This document shows, in pieces, positions 32,507 through 44,757 of a stretch of DNA of 64,000 bases. Origin of the DNA: Patella vulgata. Lineage: Eukaryota; Mollusca; Gastropoda; Patellidae. The notes beneath the pieces were generated by a model that had not been told where the DNA came from, made no database searches, and saw only the letters and a list, made by a program, of their open reading frames with translations. Where the stretch lies: positions 28,724,890-28,788,889 of the forward strand of contig NC_065882.2 in NCBI RefSeq assembly GCF_932274485.2. Reading direction: 5' to 3'. Each line of letters opens with the position of its first letter. The stretch's first letter is position 1. The position numbers and the translations under genes were made by a program.

Positions 32507-32960
32507 ATTACTATAATTTTTTTCATATGTCCAGCCTACTCTGCCCAAAGAACAATTCTCCAAAGTAATTTACACCACCTCAAACAAAATGTTACAATTA
32601 ACCTAATCTTATATGGCAACCTCGACCTTTCAGATGATACCAATTTTAACATATTTTTCATAGTGCAAAAATACATTAACGATAACAAGAGATTTTAGCA
32701 CTTTAACATGTAATATTTTACTTGCAAAATGTAATACTTTTTATCTTATATAAATTTTATAATCTAAAATGAAAATGTAATACCCTACGATTAGCCTCCA
32801 AGAAATGTATATTTATTATGTTTGTAACTCACTGTCTATACATATGTCCACCATTGTCTATTGTAAACATAAGAAATCACTGTTTTATGTTTGGAGAGAA
32901 CTTATATAGGCTTTTGCCTGTTCTTCAATAAAATATTGTTTAAACTACACTATACTAAAC
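32507..32960 (+). mobile_element. LINE 3' end (ORF2 C-terminus and 3' UTR)
   Basis: The frame reads FFICPAYSAQRTILQSNLHH, then NVTINLILYGNLDLSDDTNF and VQKYINDNKRF before a stop at about 32700. This is the typical C-terminus (CPxY...RT..L; LLYG; V..YI..T.RF) of the same LINE type as 21395-21545. A 3' UTR of about 250 bp follows, ending near CAATAAAATATTGTTTAAA. The 5' border is the hairpin array. Confidence 0.7.
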
Positions 32961-33059
32961 ATCTGGTACCAATGAAACCGTTAAACAGATCTCCACATAA
33001 GCATTGCACACGTGTTAACTCAGAATCAACTAAATCCAACATGTGTTAGCTGACTTTCT

Positions 33060-33420
33060 AATGGGAATATCTCGACAAGGGAAGATTTCTCTGAAACCGT
33101 ACAAGTTAGAAACCATTTGGTGATATCTGTATGATGGTATGGGTTCATTATATTTGTTAATTTAAATCAAATATCATAATTTTATAAACATTACAAATCA
33201 AACTCATGTGAATAAAATATCTGTTTTGAAGGTTAAAAATTCATATTTTTTCCGAAATGGTGCCATGTCTGGTGATATCAAAAATGTGAAATTTGTTCCG
33301 CTCAGTCAAAAGTGGCATGAGGAATCACATGATAAAGAAAAGTCGAAAGTCGGACTATAATTAACTCGTTTACAGGCAAAATAATGTGAAAAGTGACCGA
33401 TGCAAAATCGCCCATTTCTC
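33060..33420 (-). repeat. G repeat family, inverted copy
   Basis: Reverse complement of 2565-2870: shared TTTTGCCTGTAAACGAGTTA then ATTATAGTCCGA, and the ATGGCGCCAT-type box. Confidence 0.75.
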
Positions 33421-33669
33421 GGCAACTGATAATATAACAATAGTCTGTGCTGGGGGCTCAGTGCTGGGGGTCCATCAAATGGGCACAAAACCAGGCCCAA
33501 CTTTTCTAGACTAAAACTTTGCGTAGAATACGATGCCGAGTGGTAATCAGTCCGCCGTTGTGGCGTTTTCGAGATATTCGGGGTCAAAGTAAAAGTTCGA
33601 TGCTAAGACCCCCTAAAGATAAATTTTAAAGGTTCCTAATATTAATTAGAACAGGTTTCGCTTTAGTTT

Positions 33670-34560
33670 TTATACGCCCACATTTTTATGTGGACGTATA
33701 TTGTCCGTCCGTCCACAATTGTTTGTGAACAGTCTACAGGTCACAATTTTTATCCGATTTCAATGAAACTTGAAATATAGGTTTATCACCCTAAGATCTC
33801 GGTTCCTTTCGATATTCGCGCCTATCGGACCGTAACTTCCTGAATTATGGCCCCTGATTGTACGAAAAATCGCGTTTTTAGCTTGTGGACCCTATAGAGG
33901 TCATAATTTTTATCCGATTTAAAAAAACCGTATTATTATATCACCGTTAAACCCTAAGGACGGCTGAGTTCGATTTTTGTGAAAATCGGCCCAAAACTGA
34001 CAGACAAACTGGCGCCGTTCGTTCTCAAATAGCGTAAAATTATGGTATATCAAGGTTGTGGACCCAATAGAGGTCACAATTTTGATCCGATTTTGATTAA
34101 ACTTGAAATGTAAGTTTATAACCCAAAGATCTCGGTTCCTTTCGATATTCGCGCCTATCGTACCGTAACTTCCTGAATTACGGCCCCTGATTGTACGAAA
34201 AATAACGTTTTTAGCTTGTGGACCCTATAGAGGTCATAATTTTTATCCGATTTAAAAAATCGTATTATTATATCACCGTTACACCCTAAGGACGGCCGAG
34301 ATCGAATTTCGTGAAAATCGGCCCAAAACTGACAGATAAAATGGCCACCTTTCTTTCTCAAATAGCGTAAAAATATGGTATATCAAGGTTGTGGACCCTA
34401 TAGAGGTCACAATTTTTATCCGATTTTGTTGAAACTTAAAATGTAAGTTTATAACCCAAAGGTCGTGGTTACTGTCGATATTCGCGCATATCGAATTGTA
34501 ATTTCCTGAATTATGGCCCTTGATTTTAGGAAAAACCACTTTCGTTTTAGCTTGTTCTCT
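33670..34560 (+). repeat. H tandem repeat, period about 333 bp
   Basis: The block CCTGAATTATGGCCCCTGAT recurs at 33839, 34172 and 34506. Within each unit TAGAGGTCACAATTTTTATC appears twice, so the unit is itself an ancient doublet of about 165 bp. Another array of the family is at 37880-38560 and, duplicated, 44058-44740. Confidence 0.88.
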
Positions 34561-34669
34561 ATCCATCTCTCGTAAATGTGGGCGTTTCCTGCCTGGTAGC
34601 CGCTGGTTACTTTTCTGGGAGAAGAAAATTATTTCATGATATTATTTACATATTTTATTTATTTGTTAG

Positions 34670-35225
34670 GTAAATCCGAACACGTGACCCGAATCCTGAA
34701 AAAATCTTCATTGGCTCCCAGTTCTACAACGAATCACGTTCAAAATATTACTGTTGACTTTCAAGGCGTTACATAGTTTAACAATATAATTCTTATCTTA
34801 TTATCAATCACAAAAATATATCTAAGATCTGATTACCCCATATAAATCCACAAGAACTTTTAGATCCACAGATAAACAATTTCTGTATCAACCATCAGTG
34901 AATCTTGAAATTGCAAAAAAAAAAAAAAAAAAAAAAAAATCCTTCTTGTTCTATGCTCCTGTCTTATGGAATTCACTTCCTTGCAACATTAGAACCATTG
35001 ACTCCCTAGATGCATTTAAAGCTCGGCTAAAGACGTTTCTGTTTACAGAAGCATTTCAGTGTGGGCATATAAAAATTATATTGTAGTATTATTAATGAAT
35101 TGATTGCAAATTTGTGTTAATGACATTTATTTATTTTTGTAAATATATAGGTATTACATGTATATAATATGTACATATGGGGCATTCGACATAATTATTG
35201 AAATAAACATATTATTATTATATGG
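34670..35225 (+). mobile_element. LINE 3' end, CR1/Jockey group, with internal A run
   Basis: LHWLPVLQRITFKILLLTFK then ALHSLT (about 34706-34790), and, after a poly(A) run of about 23 at 34915-34939, YAPVLWNSLPCNIRTIDSLD and ARLKTFLFTEAF ending at 35086. These are the last blocks of CR1-like ORF2. Frame changes separate the pieces. The 3' tail is ATTATTATTATA at about 35208-35222. Confidence 0.75.
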
Positions 35226-35399
35226 GAATTACTAGTGCTCAATACACTGCATCTTTGGTAATATCTCCATATTTCTGGGGGATCTCCAACCAGACTTACC
35301 TGTACATACCTGTAATTGATTGTGTAAATATGAACTAGAGGTGATAGTATAGATATTGTGGGATTACTTTTCCATAGTCTGCATTTAATCAGACATAAC

Positions 35400-35660
35400 A
35401 TTTTAAACCTACAAACATATTTAAAAATGGTGGCCGTCTATCTTGAAAAATGGTCGCCACTTGAAAATATTGTAGCCATCTTGGAAAATTGTTGCCGTCC
35501 TTAAAAAATGCTGTTCCGGGAACAAAAAATTAATGATACGGTAGGTCAAAATTTGGTAAAAAGTTCAAATTTACCAAAAATGGTTGCCATCTTGGAAGAT
35601 GGTCGCCATTTTGGAAAATTGCCGAGCCAGGGCCAAAAAATTAATTATAGGTAAAAAATT
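35400..35660 (+). repeat. Array of ATGGTNGCCATCTTGGAA motifs
   Basis: At least five short units on the theme (A)ATGGT(C/G)GCC(A/G)TC(T/C)TTGGAAAA; low complexity, no gene. Confidence 0.6.
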
Positions 35661-35714
35661 GATTAGGTAATTAAGTGATAGATGTATTTATCATGTTATA
35701 TCGTCTATACACCT

Positions 35715-35945
35715 ACCTTGGCTGACTTAATCCTTTGTCAGACGATTCATCAATCCAATCCTGAACAGAAGTCATTGCTTCTCCTTTGTCGGACTATATA
35801 TCAATCCAATAAGAGTGATTATAAACTTAATCTGCCTTGATTGGCTGACTTAATCCTTTGTTAGATAATTCATCAATCCAATCCTGAACAGCAGTCATTG
35901 CTTTTCCTTTGTCGGATAAACTTATTCTAAGTGATTAACCTGTGA
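35715..35945 (+). repeat. Two tandem units of about 124 bp
   Basis: TTGGCTGACTTAATCCTTTG at 35718 and 35842, with CATCAATCCAATCCTGAACA following in both. Confidence 0.85.
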
Positions 35946-36189
35946 TTTCCTCATTGTCGGATGTTTCAATCTCCTTGATGTCGGCCGACAACACGCAGGA
36001 ATTAGTCATATATGTCACATATCCCAATAGTATATAACACCCCAAATCATACTAAACAGCAAAAAAAAAACCCCAGCAAAATCAGAGAGGCACCATAATC
36101 AAATCATTCTAGAAAACGACTTACTAACTGGATCAAAGCAATTTTTTGTGAACAGTATGTTGACACATTAGTGATTAATTCATCACAAT

Positions 36190-37220
36190 TACAAGACATT
36201 ACGAGAAGGTTTAGAGCCTGTACACATCTGGTGTGTCCACCGCAAGTGTCAATAACAGCAGCGCAGCATCTGTACATGGAGTGGACCAGACGCCATTGGC
36301 ACCTGTAACCACACTCTCAGAAAAGCCTGGCACAATCCATCAGCTGTGTTTGGGTCTCGATACGACGTTTTTGAGTCTCCCCTGAATTTCATCCCAAAGA
36401 TGTTCAATCGAGTTTAAGTCCGGACTGCTGTAGAAAGTCCGGAGTAACTTTGGCGGTGTGGGCACGGGCGTTGTCATGCAGGAAAATGTTGTTTCAATGA
36501 CGAGCGAAATTTGGTATGACTAGGGGTCTGAGAGCTTGATCAATGTAGCGTACTGCTGTGTTGCCGCCTCCTCTCCCTGGACCAAATTTTAGAACACCAC
36601 AGGACCCACTCTCTGGTTCAGGCCGATTCCACCCTAAACCATTATGTTTGGACCTCCCCATGAATCTCGTTGGTCAGAATAACGCTGGCCACGTCGACGC
36701 CATATTCTGGTTCTGCCATCAGCAGTTGATACGCAATACCAACTCTCATCTGTGAACAGAACAGTTCTCTATTGCCAGTTCTGGTGTTTTTGGTCACACT
36801 GTAGACGTTCACGTAGATGGCGAGGGGTGAGGATCGGTCCGCACTGTAATTGTATCGGTACTGATGGTCGTCCGTGTGTTCCCACTGTCTGACGTGCTGT
36901 CTCAGATGCCTGTGTGAAGGGATTCTGCACGCGCTGTTGCACAACATGGCAATCTTGTCGCCTTGTGGTAACCCTTGGTCTACCAGTTCGGGGGCGATCA
37001 TCTGTGGTGTTGGTAGCCCGAAAGCGGTGCTGAAGCCTGTAGATGGTCCGAACACTGAACTGGAAGTGATTGGCAACGGCTTGGGCAGTGTGGCCAGTGT
37101 CGATTCTTTGAGAACGATTCCTGGGTTCAATTCTGTGTTTGGGAAGGAGCTTAATAGCTCAGGTAAAGTTGGAGATGTGGTCACAAGTATACAATAAAAC
37201 ATTTGGCAAGTTTTATGCAA
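36190..37220 (-). pseudogene. Decayed Tc1/mariner-type transposase (second Tc1 family)
   Basis: On the minus strand, in changing frames: an HTH region TAQAVANHFQFSVRTIYRLQ, the hook DDRPRTGRPRVTTRRQD, first catalytic Asp LFTDESWY, RIWRRRGQRYSDQ, a D in LHDNARAHTAKV, and SIEHLWDEIQGRL near 36400 followed by MYRRCAAVIDTCGGHTR-like sequence (about 36200-36290). It differs clearly from the 24 kb Tc1. Several stops and frame changes are present, so it is dead. The 192-codon minus ORF at 36642-37220 and the opposite 107-codon ORF are shadow frames of it. Confidence 0.82.
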
Positions 37221-37870
37221 TGCGTCTATTCAGAGTAACATACCAACCCTAAGTTTCTTTTGCTGCTTAGTATATATTGTATCCGATAACTTGTCTGTGA
37301 TATTTCTTCGGTGGAAGCCGAAGTTAAATAAAGCTATTTTATACACACGCATGGGGGTTATACATTCGACACACCTCGGCGGATTCCGATACTCTACATC
37401 TATCCTCGGCTGTATGACGGTAAGTGATATGTACTTACGCCTATACAATTGCGATGATTATTTAGCAGTTGGTACCACTTGCTTGTTGTGGTAGACCGAC
37501 GCCACATAAATTTCGGGATGTCATTTTTTTACCTTCCGTATATAAATCAACACGGAGTATAAGACGAATGCCGGACTTCTGAAAAATGTATGGGTAATTT
37601 TGGAGGAATTTGAAACTGGTACAGATCGGCAGTAGTCAGCACACTTTCATTCTATGGTATTACGATGTCATGTAATTTTGTAGGAATATTATTGACATAA
37701 ATTTCAATACCGTACGGGAAGTAAACATGAAAAGTAACGAGGTGCACCTATTTTTTTTATTACGTATGAATTTGAATATTTTGTTGACACGTGATTCTTA
37801 ATTGTGGTTTGAACATGCCTGCTTAAATAACGATAAGAGTTATGCCCCTTTATTTTCGGGAAAAAATGTC
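37221..37870. other. No gene seen (repeated at 43399-44050)
   Basis: The pair of 72- and 67-codon ORFs at 37230-37494 is duplicated only because the whole region is; no domain recognised. Confidence 0.45.
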
Positions 37871-37879
37871 GGACAAGAA

Positions 37880-38560
37880 CATTTTTAATATCGCATCACT
37901 GTGCTTGAGATCGAATTTCGTGAAAATCGGACCAATATTGCCGGACATAATGGCCACCCCTCATACGCAAATAGTGTAAATATATGGTATATCAAGGTTG
38001 TGGACGTTCACAATTTTGATCCAATTTTGATGAAACTTGAAATACATATTTATTACCCAAAGACTTTGGTTCCGTTCAAAATTCGCGCATATCGGACCAT
38101 AACTTCCTGAATTATGGCCCTGATTTAACGAAAAATCTCGTTTTTAGCTTGTGGTTCTCTAGAGATCACAATTTTTATTCGATTTAAAAAAAACTGTTGA
38201 ATATATCACCGTTACAACCTAATGATACTTTCGTGAAAATTGGAGCAAAACTGCCGGACAAAATGGCCACCCCTCGTACGCAAATAGTGTATATATGGTA
38301 TATCAAGTTTGTAGACACTCTAAGGGGCCACAGTTTTGATTTGATTTTGATGAAACTTGAAATACATGTTTATAACCCAAAGATTTTGGTTCCTTTTGAT
38401 ATTCGTGCATATCAGATTGTGACTTCCTGAATTATGACCCTTGATTGTACGAAAAATCGCTTTTTGTTTAGCTTGTTCTCTATCCATCTCTTGCAAAATG
38501 TGGGCCCTATAGAGGTCACAATTTTTATCCGATTTAACAAAACGTTCGAATATATCACCC
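37880..38560 (+). repeat. H tandem repeat, second array
   Basis: Same family as 33670-34560; CCTGAATTATGGCCCTGATT at 38106 and a diverged partner at 38428 (period about 322). Confidence 0.85.
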
Positions 38561-38579
38561 CCCGTGCGCTGAGCCTCCG

Positions 38580-39880
38580 GTCTACAAACTTATTTTGACA
38601 TATACTGTCTCTGTAAGGAATTTAAAATTAAAATGCTTCAGGTTTATGAAAATTTTCAAGAAATAATTTAAAATATGAAAAGCCTGAATGCATTGTAAAT
38701 AACTCATTTATACACCTATTACCCTTAAATCAAAATGGCGCAAATTCAAAACTGAAATAAATAACTAAGCCTGACATTTTTGCGTCTTTAGTAGAAGCAT
38801 TCATCTTGATCTTTTACATTTGTACAAATTAATATTTTCCTTTGCGAAGATCTTTCGACACGTCAAAATTGAAGTTTTGGGCAAAATTACGTCACCTACA
38901 GAGAAGTTCATCTGTAGAAAAAAGTTGAGAATTTGCACCACAGAACATATGAGCTTTTGTTTTATACAAATCAGGCAATAATTATTTACCCCACAGCCCA
39001 TAAACTTAAATTAAAATGCTGACAAAATTGGTTATTTCTCGGCAAGGAAAGATGTTAGAAACGATTTTTTGATATCAATATGATGGCATTGATTCATACT
39101 ATTTGTCAATACGAATCAAATATCAGAATTTGAAATGAATAATAAATATAACTCATTATATTTGTTTTGAGGGCTAAAAATACAGTCTTTGCCAAAATTA
39201 GTTTTATTAGTTTTATGGCATCGTCAATGACATTAGGCTCACTTGATGATGATGAAAATTTTATGAAAATCGAATAATAATTGACACTTTTATGGACCAA
39301 ACACCTTGAAAAGTGACTTGTGAAAACCGTCTATTTCTCTGCAAGCGAACAAGTTAGAAACAATTTTGTGATATCTATATGACCGTATGAATTTTATTAA
39401 TATGTGAATTTAAACCAAAAGGTAAAATTATCAATACATATTAAATAATTCTTGGTTGAAAAAAAATATTGATTTTAAAAGTTAAAAATGCAGTTTTTGA
39501 CAAAATGGCGTCACTTCCGGTGTTAATTTTAAATTGTAATTAATTTGATATGACGCATATTTTCGTTTTGGATCAAATGGTGTCACTTTTATGAAAATCC
39601 AATAATAATTGACTATTTTACGAGCAAAATAACGAAAACAGTGACTTATGCAAAATTGTTTTATACAAATCAAACAATAAATAATTAATCTCGGACTGAA
39701 AAACTGAATTAGCAAATGGCGGCCAAGGAAAATTACTGAGACAACTTTTTTTACATTTTTGCTCAAGTCAGGCGACTCTTTAATTCTGTGTAAACACGAT
39801 CAAAAAATATTCATAAATAAAAAAGGTTTCTGTAAAAATTTAAATTTTCTAAATTTGGCGCCTAATATCTGCGAAGATTT
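38580..39880 (-). repeat. G repeat family, long inverted copy
   Basis: Contains, in reverse, the blocks of 1905-2450 (for example CATTCATCTTGATCTTTTAC, AAGATCTTTCGACACGTCAA) and of 58800-61000 (CAAATGGCGGCCAAGGAAAA, TTTGGCGCCTAATATC). The downstream duplicate is 44758-46060. Confidence 0.8.
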
Positions 39881-39899
39881 GCCGAAAATCAAAAATCAA

Positions 39900-40012
39900 A
39901 AGTAGCAATAGTGTTTCACAAAAGCTAAGTGTGAAACCCTAATAATAATAAAAATAATAATCCGAACAAAAACAATTGTGTTTCACACAAGCTACGCAGT
40001 GTAAAACCCTAA
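39900..40012. repeat. Two hairpin tails (GTTTCACA type)
   Basis: GTTTCACAAAAGCTAAGTGT then GAAAC, and GTTTCACACAAGCTACGCAG then TGTAAAAC, each followed by CCTAA and separated by AT-rich (TAA)n. Same layout as the 32.3 kb array. Confidence 0.75.
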
Positions 40013-41129
40013 CTAGCACCTGACTGTTCAGGGGCTTAAGATTGCTGTAGTGTGTTCTGTTACTGTTATCTTCGTCACCCGGCAAGATTAAAATAAGATT
40101 TATATCACTTACGTTAGAATTGAATATTACCGCTAAACTATCCAGTCACAATTTAGTAATCCATAACAATTCTTCTGCCTTACATGGTGTTTGCTTATTT
40201 GTAGCTTATGTGATAATTAGTTTAGTTTGAATGTTAACTGAAACGCCAATACACATTAGTGTATATCGTATGTGTAGTACATGTTATGTCGCGCGTCAAT
40301 CAACCGGTTTAAGGTTGTAATCGAAAAAAGGGTATTTTAGAGGGTTTGACACATAAACGGTAATATATCGATAATTTTAATCAGATCAGTGTGCAATTGT
40401 TGGAAACACTAGCTTTGAGTACATATTATTTTGTTTGGTCACTTTATGTGCTCTTCAACTTTCCGTCGTTAGGATCGTAAGCATTAAAGATCATGAATGT
40501 GATTGTGTTGAATGGTGTATCGAATGCAAGTTAATGTTACATATCCTGCTATTATTTAAAGAAATTTATAAAACTAGAAGTAAATATCTGACATTTCCAA
40601 CACGTTTTATTTGTCAAAAAGATAACTCATTGAACACAAAATAAACTGCTAATCTAGATATTATACATATATATATATTTAGGTTATTGAAAAGATAAAA
40701 ATAAAGAAAACCAAAAATAAAAGAAATCGCCCAAAACCTGTGTAACGATAAGTAACGAACAGTGTTGAAAATAATAAGTTACCTACTTACAGAAGTGTAT
40801 TGTACCTATAACGAACTATATTTATAGAAATTGGTTAACACGTATTTCCTTTTGAGCACGTTTATAACATTTACAATTGATATCCACGGTATTTCTTTAC
40901 ATCCTAATGATGATTTAACAATAACGGAATCACGATTGCACACGATTTGGTTTCTAATATATTATATTTTGATATTTTAAACATCACAGATAAACAACAG
41001 ATAAAAATATAATTGAATGTTTTAAGAACGTAAAACCGCTCAGATTTGAAATTGAATTGTGTAATCGCATAGTTTAAACCAATCAGTGAAAATCGAGAAT
41101 GGCATTACGCGAATAAATTTACATATTGC

Positions 41130-42474
41130 CATATAATAATAATAAGGAATCTTGTATTGCGCTAAATTCCACACCACAAAAGGGGTATGCTCAAAGCGCC
41201 TACCACACAACGAACACACACTATCACTCAACAACGCAATTTCACTGATTATAACGTTTGAAGAGATAGGTTTTGAGGTTTGATTTAAGCGAACTTAATG
41301 TTTTAGCACTCTTGAGTTTTAGTGGCAAATTATTCCAAAGTGTTGCAGAGGCGTAGGAAAATGACCGAGCACCAAATGTCTTTATATTGTAGCACGGAGT
41401 CTCAAGTAGAAATTGATCAGAAGAGCGAGCGCAAACATCGTGAAGGAACATATGGGTGTACAAGTTCTTGTAGATATGTTGGAGCCATTTTGGACACTGA
41501 TTGGTAGGTTAGACACAAGATTTTGAATTCGATTCTTTCTGAAATCCTAAGCCAGTGGAGGGAATTAAGAACAGGAGATATGTGACATCTTTGTTTGGTT
41601 CTCGTTACGATTCTGGGGCATTTATTCTGGATTTGCTGAAGTCGTTGAATTTGTTGCTTGGGGGTTCCTATAAAAAGACTGTTGCCGTAGTCCAGTTTAG
41701 AAATCACCATACACCGAACAAGTGTGGCAGCTACATCCCTGGTGATAAGATGTCTAATGGATCCAATATTTCGAAGGTGATAATGAGCTATTTTACACAA
41801 GTAACTGACATGTGTTTCCATTGTTAACAAAGAGTCAATGTGAATTCCGAGATTCTTAACAGATGAAGCAAAACGAATGATAGATTCATTTATATTTAGG
41901 GACTGTACTTTACATTTTTTAAGTCGAGATTGAGGACCAATAAGAATTGCTTCAGAATTTTTTTTTAACATTTTATCGTCCATCCATTTCTGAACATCTT
42001 TTATACAATTTTCCAATTGGTGACAGGCAGCGACTTGACTTGTAGGTGATGGAAGGAAGCTGTTAAACAGTTGAGTATCATCAGCATAACAGTGATGTGT
42101 GATCAAGTGCCGATTTAACAACTCTACGAGAGGTTTGGTGTAAAGGCAAAATAGGATTGGTCCAAGAACAGATCCCTGGGGTACACCACATGTTAGAGTT
42201 ACGGGAGTTGACACAGATTGTCTAACAACAACAGCTTGTGATCTTTGAGACAAGTATGATGAACACCAGTTTAAAACAGTGGAACTAATTCCATATTCAA
42301 ACTAGAGACGCTGTAGAAGTTTCCTATGGTCTATCGTATCAAAGGCAGCTGACAGATCAAGTAGTAACAAAATTGACACCTCACCTCTGTCGACAGATTC
42401 CTTAGCTGCATTTAAAACACAATTTAGGGCAGTTTCTGTACTGTGTGCAGTCCGATATGCAGATTGAAATTTGT
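41130..42474 (-). pseudogene. LINE B: CR1-type ORF2 3' half (duplicate of LINE A)
   Basis: Open frames 41417-42253 and 41242-41463 correspond to 48212-49048 and 48037-48258 of LINE A. It has GVPQGSVLGPILFCLY (RT block 4), CYADDTQLF (catalytic YADD) and LHWLRISERIEFKILCLTYQ. The frameshift between the two C-terminal frames is the same in both copies, so it is older than the duplication. This copy also has a private stop at 42301-42305 (CTC-TAG where LINE A has CTC-GAG). The 3' tail (TTATTATTATTA on the minus strand) is at about 41137. Confidence 0.9.
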
Positions 42475-42787
42475 TGAGTATCATCAGCATAACAGTGATG
42501 TGTGATCAAGTGCCGATTTAACAACTCTACGAGAGGTTTGGTGTAAAGGCAAAATAGGATTGGTCCAAGAACAGATCCCTGGGGTACACCACATGTTAGA
42601 GTTACGGGAGTTGACAAAGATTGTCTAAAAACAACAGCTTGTGATCTTTGAGACAAGTATGATGAACACCAGTTTAAAACAGTGGAACTAATTCCATATT
42701 CAAACTCGAGACGCTGTAGAAGTTTCCTATGGTCTATCGTATCAAAGGCAGCTGACAGATCAAGTAGTACCAAAATTGACACCTCAC
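42474..42787 (-). repeat. Junction scar: extra 314-bp LINE fragment
   Basis: Copies 42071-42385 (RT block around YADD to the CAF-DTIDH block) and is placed between the two duplication units. The joins have only short shared sequence (TTG on the left, none clear on the right). Confidence 0.9.
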
Positions 42788-42794
42788 CATCTGA

Positions 42795-43398
42795 TTCAGG
42801 CCGATTCCACCCTAAACCATTATGTTTGGACCTCCCCATGAATCTCGTTGGTCAGAATAACGCTGGCCACGTCGACGCCATATTCTGGTTCTGCCATCAG
42901 CAGTTGATACGCAATACCAACTCTCATCTGTGAACAGAACAGTTCTCTATTGCCAGTTCTGGTGTTTTTGGTCACACTGTAGACGTTCACGTAGATGGCG
43001 AGGGGTGAGGATCGGTCCGCACTGTAATTGTATCGGTACTGATGGTCGTCCGTGTGTTCCCACTGTCTGACGTGCTGTCTCAGATGCCTGTGTGAAGGGA
43101 TTCTGCACGCGCTGTTGCACAACATGGCAATCTTGTCGCCTTGTGGTAACCCTTGGTCTACCAGTTCGGGGGCGATCATCTGTGGTGTTGGTAGCCCGAA
43201 AGCGGTGCTGAAGCCTGTAGATGGTCCGAACACTGAACTGGAAGTGATTGGCAACGGCTTGGGCAGTGTGGCCAGTGTCGATTCTTTGAGAACGATTCCT
43301 GGGTTCAATTCTGTGTTTGGGAAGGAGCTTAATAGCTCAGGTAAAGTTGGAGATGTGGTCACAAGTATACAATAAAACATTTGGCAAGTTTTATGCAA
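42795..43398 (-). pseudogene. Tc1-2 transposase fragment (N-terminal half, duplicate)
   Basis: Identical by eye to 36617-37220; the C-terminal catalytic part is absent because the duplication starts inside the gene. Confidence 0.85.
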
Positions 43399-44057
43399 TG
43401 CGTCTATTCAGAGTAACATACCAACCCTAAGTTTCTTTTGCTGCTTAGTATATATTGTATCCGATAACTTGTCTGTGATATTTCTTCGGTGGAAGCCGAA
43501 GTTAAATAAAGCTATTTTATACACACGCATGGGGGTTATACATTCGACACACCTCGGCGGATTCCGATACTCTACATCTATCCTCGGCTGTATGACGGTA
43601 AGTGATATGTACTTACGCCTATACAATTGCGATGATTATTTAGCAGTTGGTGCCACTTGCTTGTTGTGGTAGACCGACGCCACATAAATTTCGGGATGTC
43701 ATTTTTTTACCTTCCGTATATAAATCAACACGGAGTATAAGACGAATGCCGGACTTCTGAAAAATGTATGGGTAATTTTGGAGGAATTTGAAACTGGTAC
43801 AGATCGGCAGTAGTCAGCACACTTTCATTCTATGGTATTACGATGTCATGTAATTTTGTAGGAATATTATTGACATAAATTTTAATACCGTACGGGAAGT
43901 AAACATGAAAAGTAACGAGGTGCACCTATTTTTTTTATTACGTATGAATTTGAATATTTTGTTGACACGTGATTCTTAATTGTGGTTTGAACATGCCTGC
44001 TTAAATAACGATAAGAGTTATGCCCCTTTATTTTCGGGAAAAAATGTCGGACAAGAA

Positions 44058-44740
44058 CATTTTTAATATCGCATCACTGTGCTTGAGATCGAATTTCGTG
44101 AAAATCGGACCAATATTGCCGGACATAATGGCCACCCCTCATACGCAAATAGTGTAAATATATGGTATATCAAGGTTGTGGACGTTCACAATTTTGATCC
44201 AATTTTGATGAAACTTGAAATACATATTTATTACCCAAAGACTTTGGTTCCGTTCAAAATTCGCGCATATCGGACCATAACTTCCTGAATTATGGCCCTG
44301 ATTTAACGAAAAATCTCGTTTTTAGCTTGTGGTTCTCTAGAGATCACAATTTTTATTCAATTTAAAAAAAACTGTTGAATATATCACCGTTACAACCTAA
44401 TGATACTTTCGTGAAAATTGGAGCAAAACTGCCGGACAAAATGGCCACCCCTCGTACGCAAATAGTGTATATATGGTATATCAAGTTTGTAGACACTCTA
44501 AGGGGCCACAGTTTTGATTTGATTTTGATGAAACTTGAAATACATGTTTATAACCCAAAGATTTTGGTTCCTTTTGATATTCGTGCATATCAGATTGTGA
44601 CTTCCTGAATTATGACCCTTGATTGTACGAAAAATCGCTTTTTGTTTAGCTTGTTCTCTATCCATCTCTTGCAAAATGTGGGCCCTATAGAGGTCACAAT
44701 TTTTATCCGATTTAACAAAACGTTCGAATATATCACCCCC
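44058..44740 (+). repeat. H tandem repeat, duplicate array
   Basis: Copy of 37880-38560 at offset 6178, with one visible substitution (TATTCAATTT for TATTCGATTT). Confidence 0.88.
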
Positions 44741-44757
44741 CGTGCGCTGAGCCTCCG

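Larger units (their letters stand above)
36617..42474. repeat. Tandem duplication, upstream unit (D1)
   Basis: Matches 42795-49269 almost base for base: offset 6178 at 36617-38700, 6183 after a 5-bp indel near 38718, then 6795 after a 19-bp indel and an extra 631-bp repeat in the downstream unit. I saw about ten single-base differences in about 5.8 kb, so the duplication is recent. It includes the Tc1-2 N-terminal half, H and G repeats, hairpin tails and a LINE 3' half. Confidence 0.95.

Noticed and set aside
36874-37197. 107-codon plus-strand ORF (twin at 43052-43375)
   Set aside because: Antisense shadow of the same transposase; no domain.
36642-37220. 192-codon minus-strand ORF (and its twin at 42820-43398)
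   Set aside because: It runs across the real, frame-broken Tc1 transposase but in changing frames; only pieces of other frames show transposase motifs. It appears twice because of the duplication, not because of selection.
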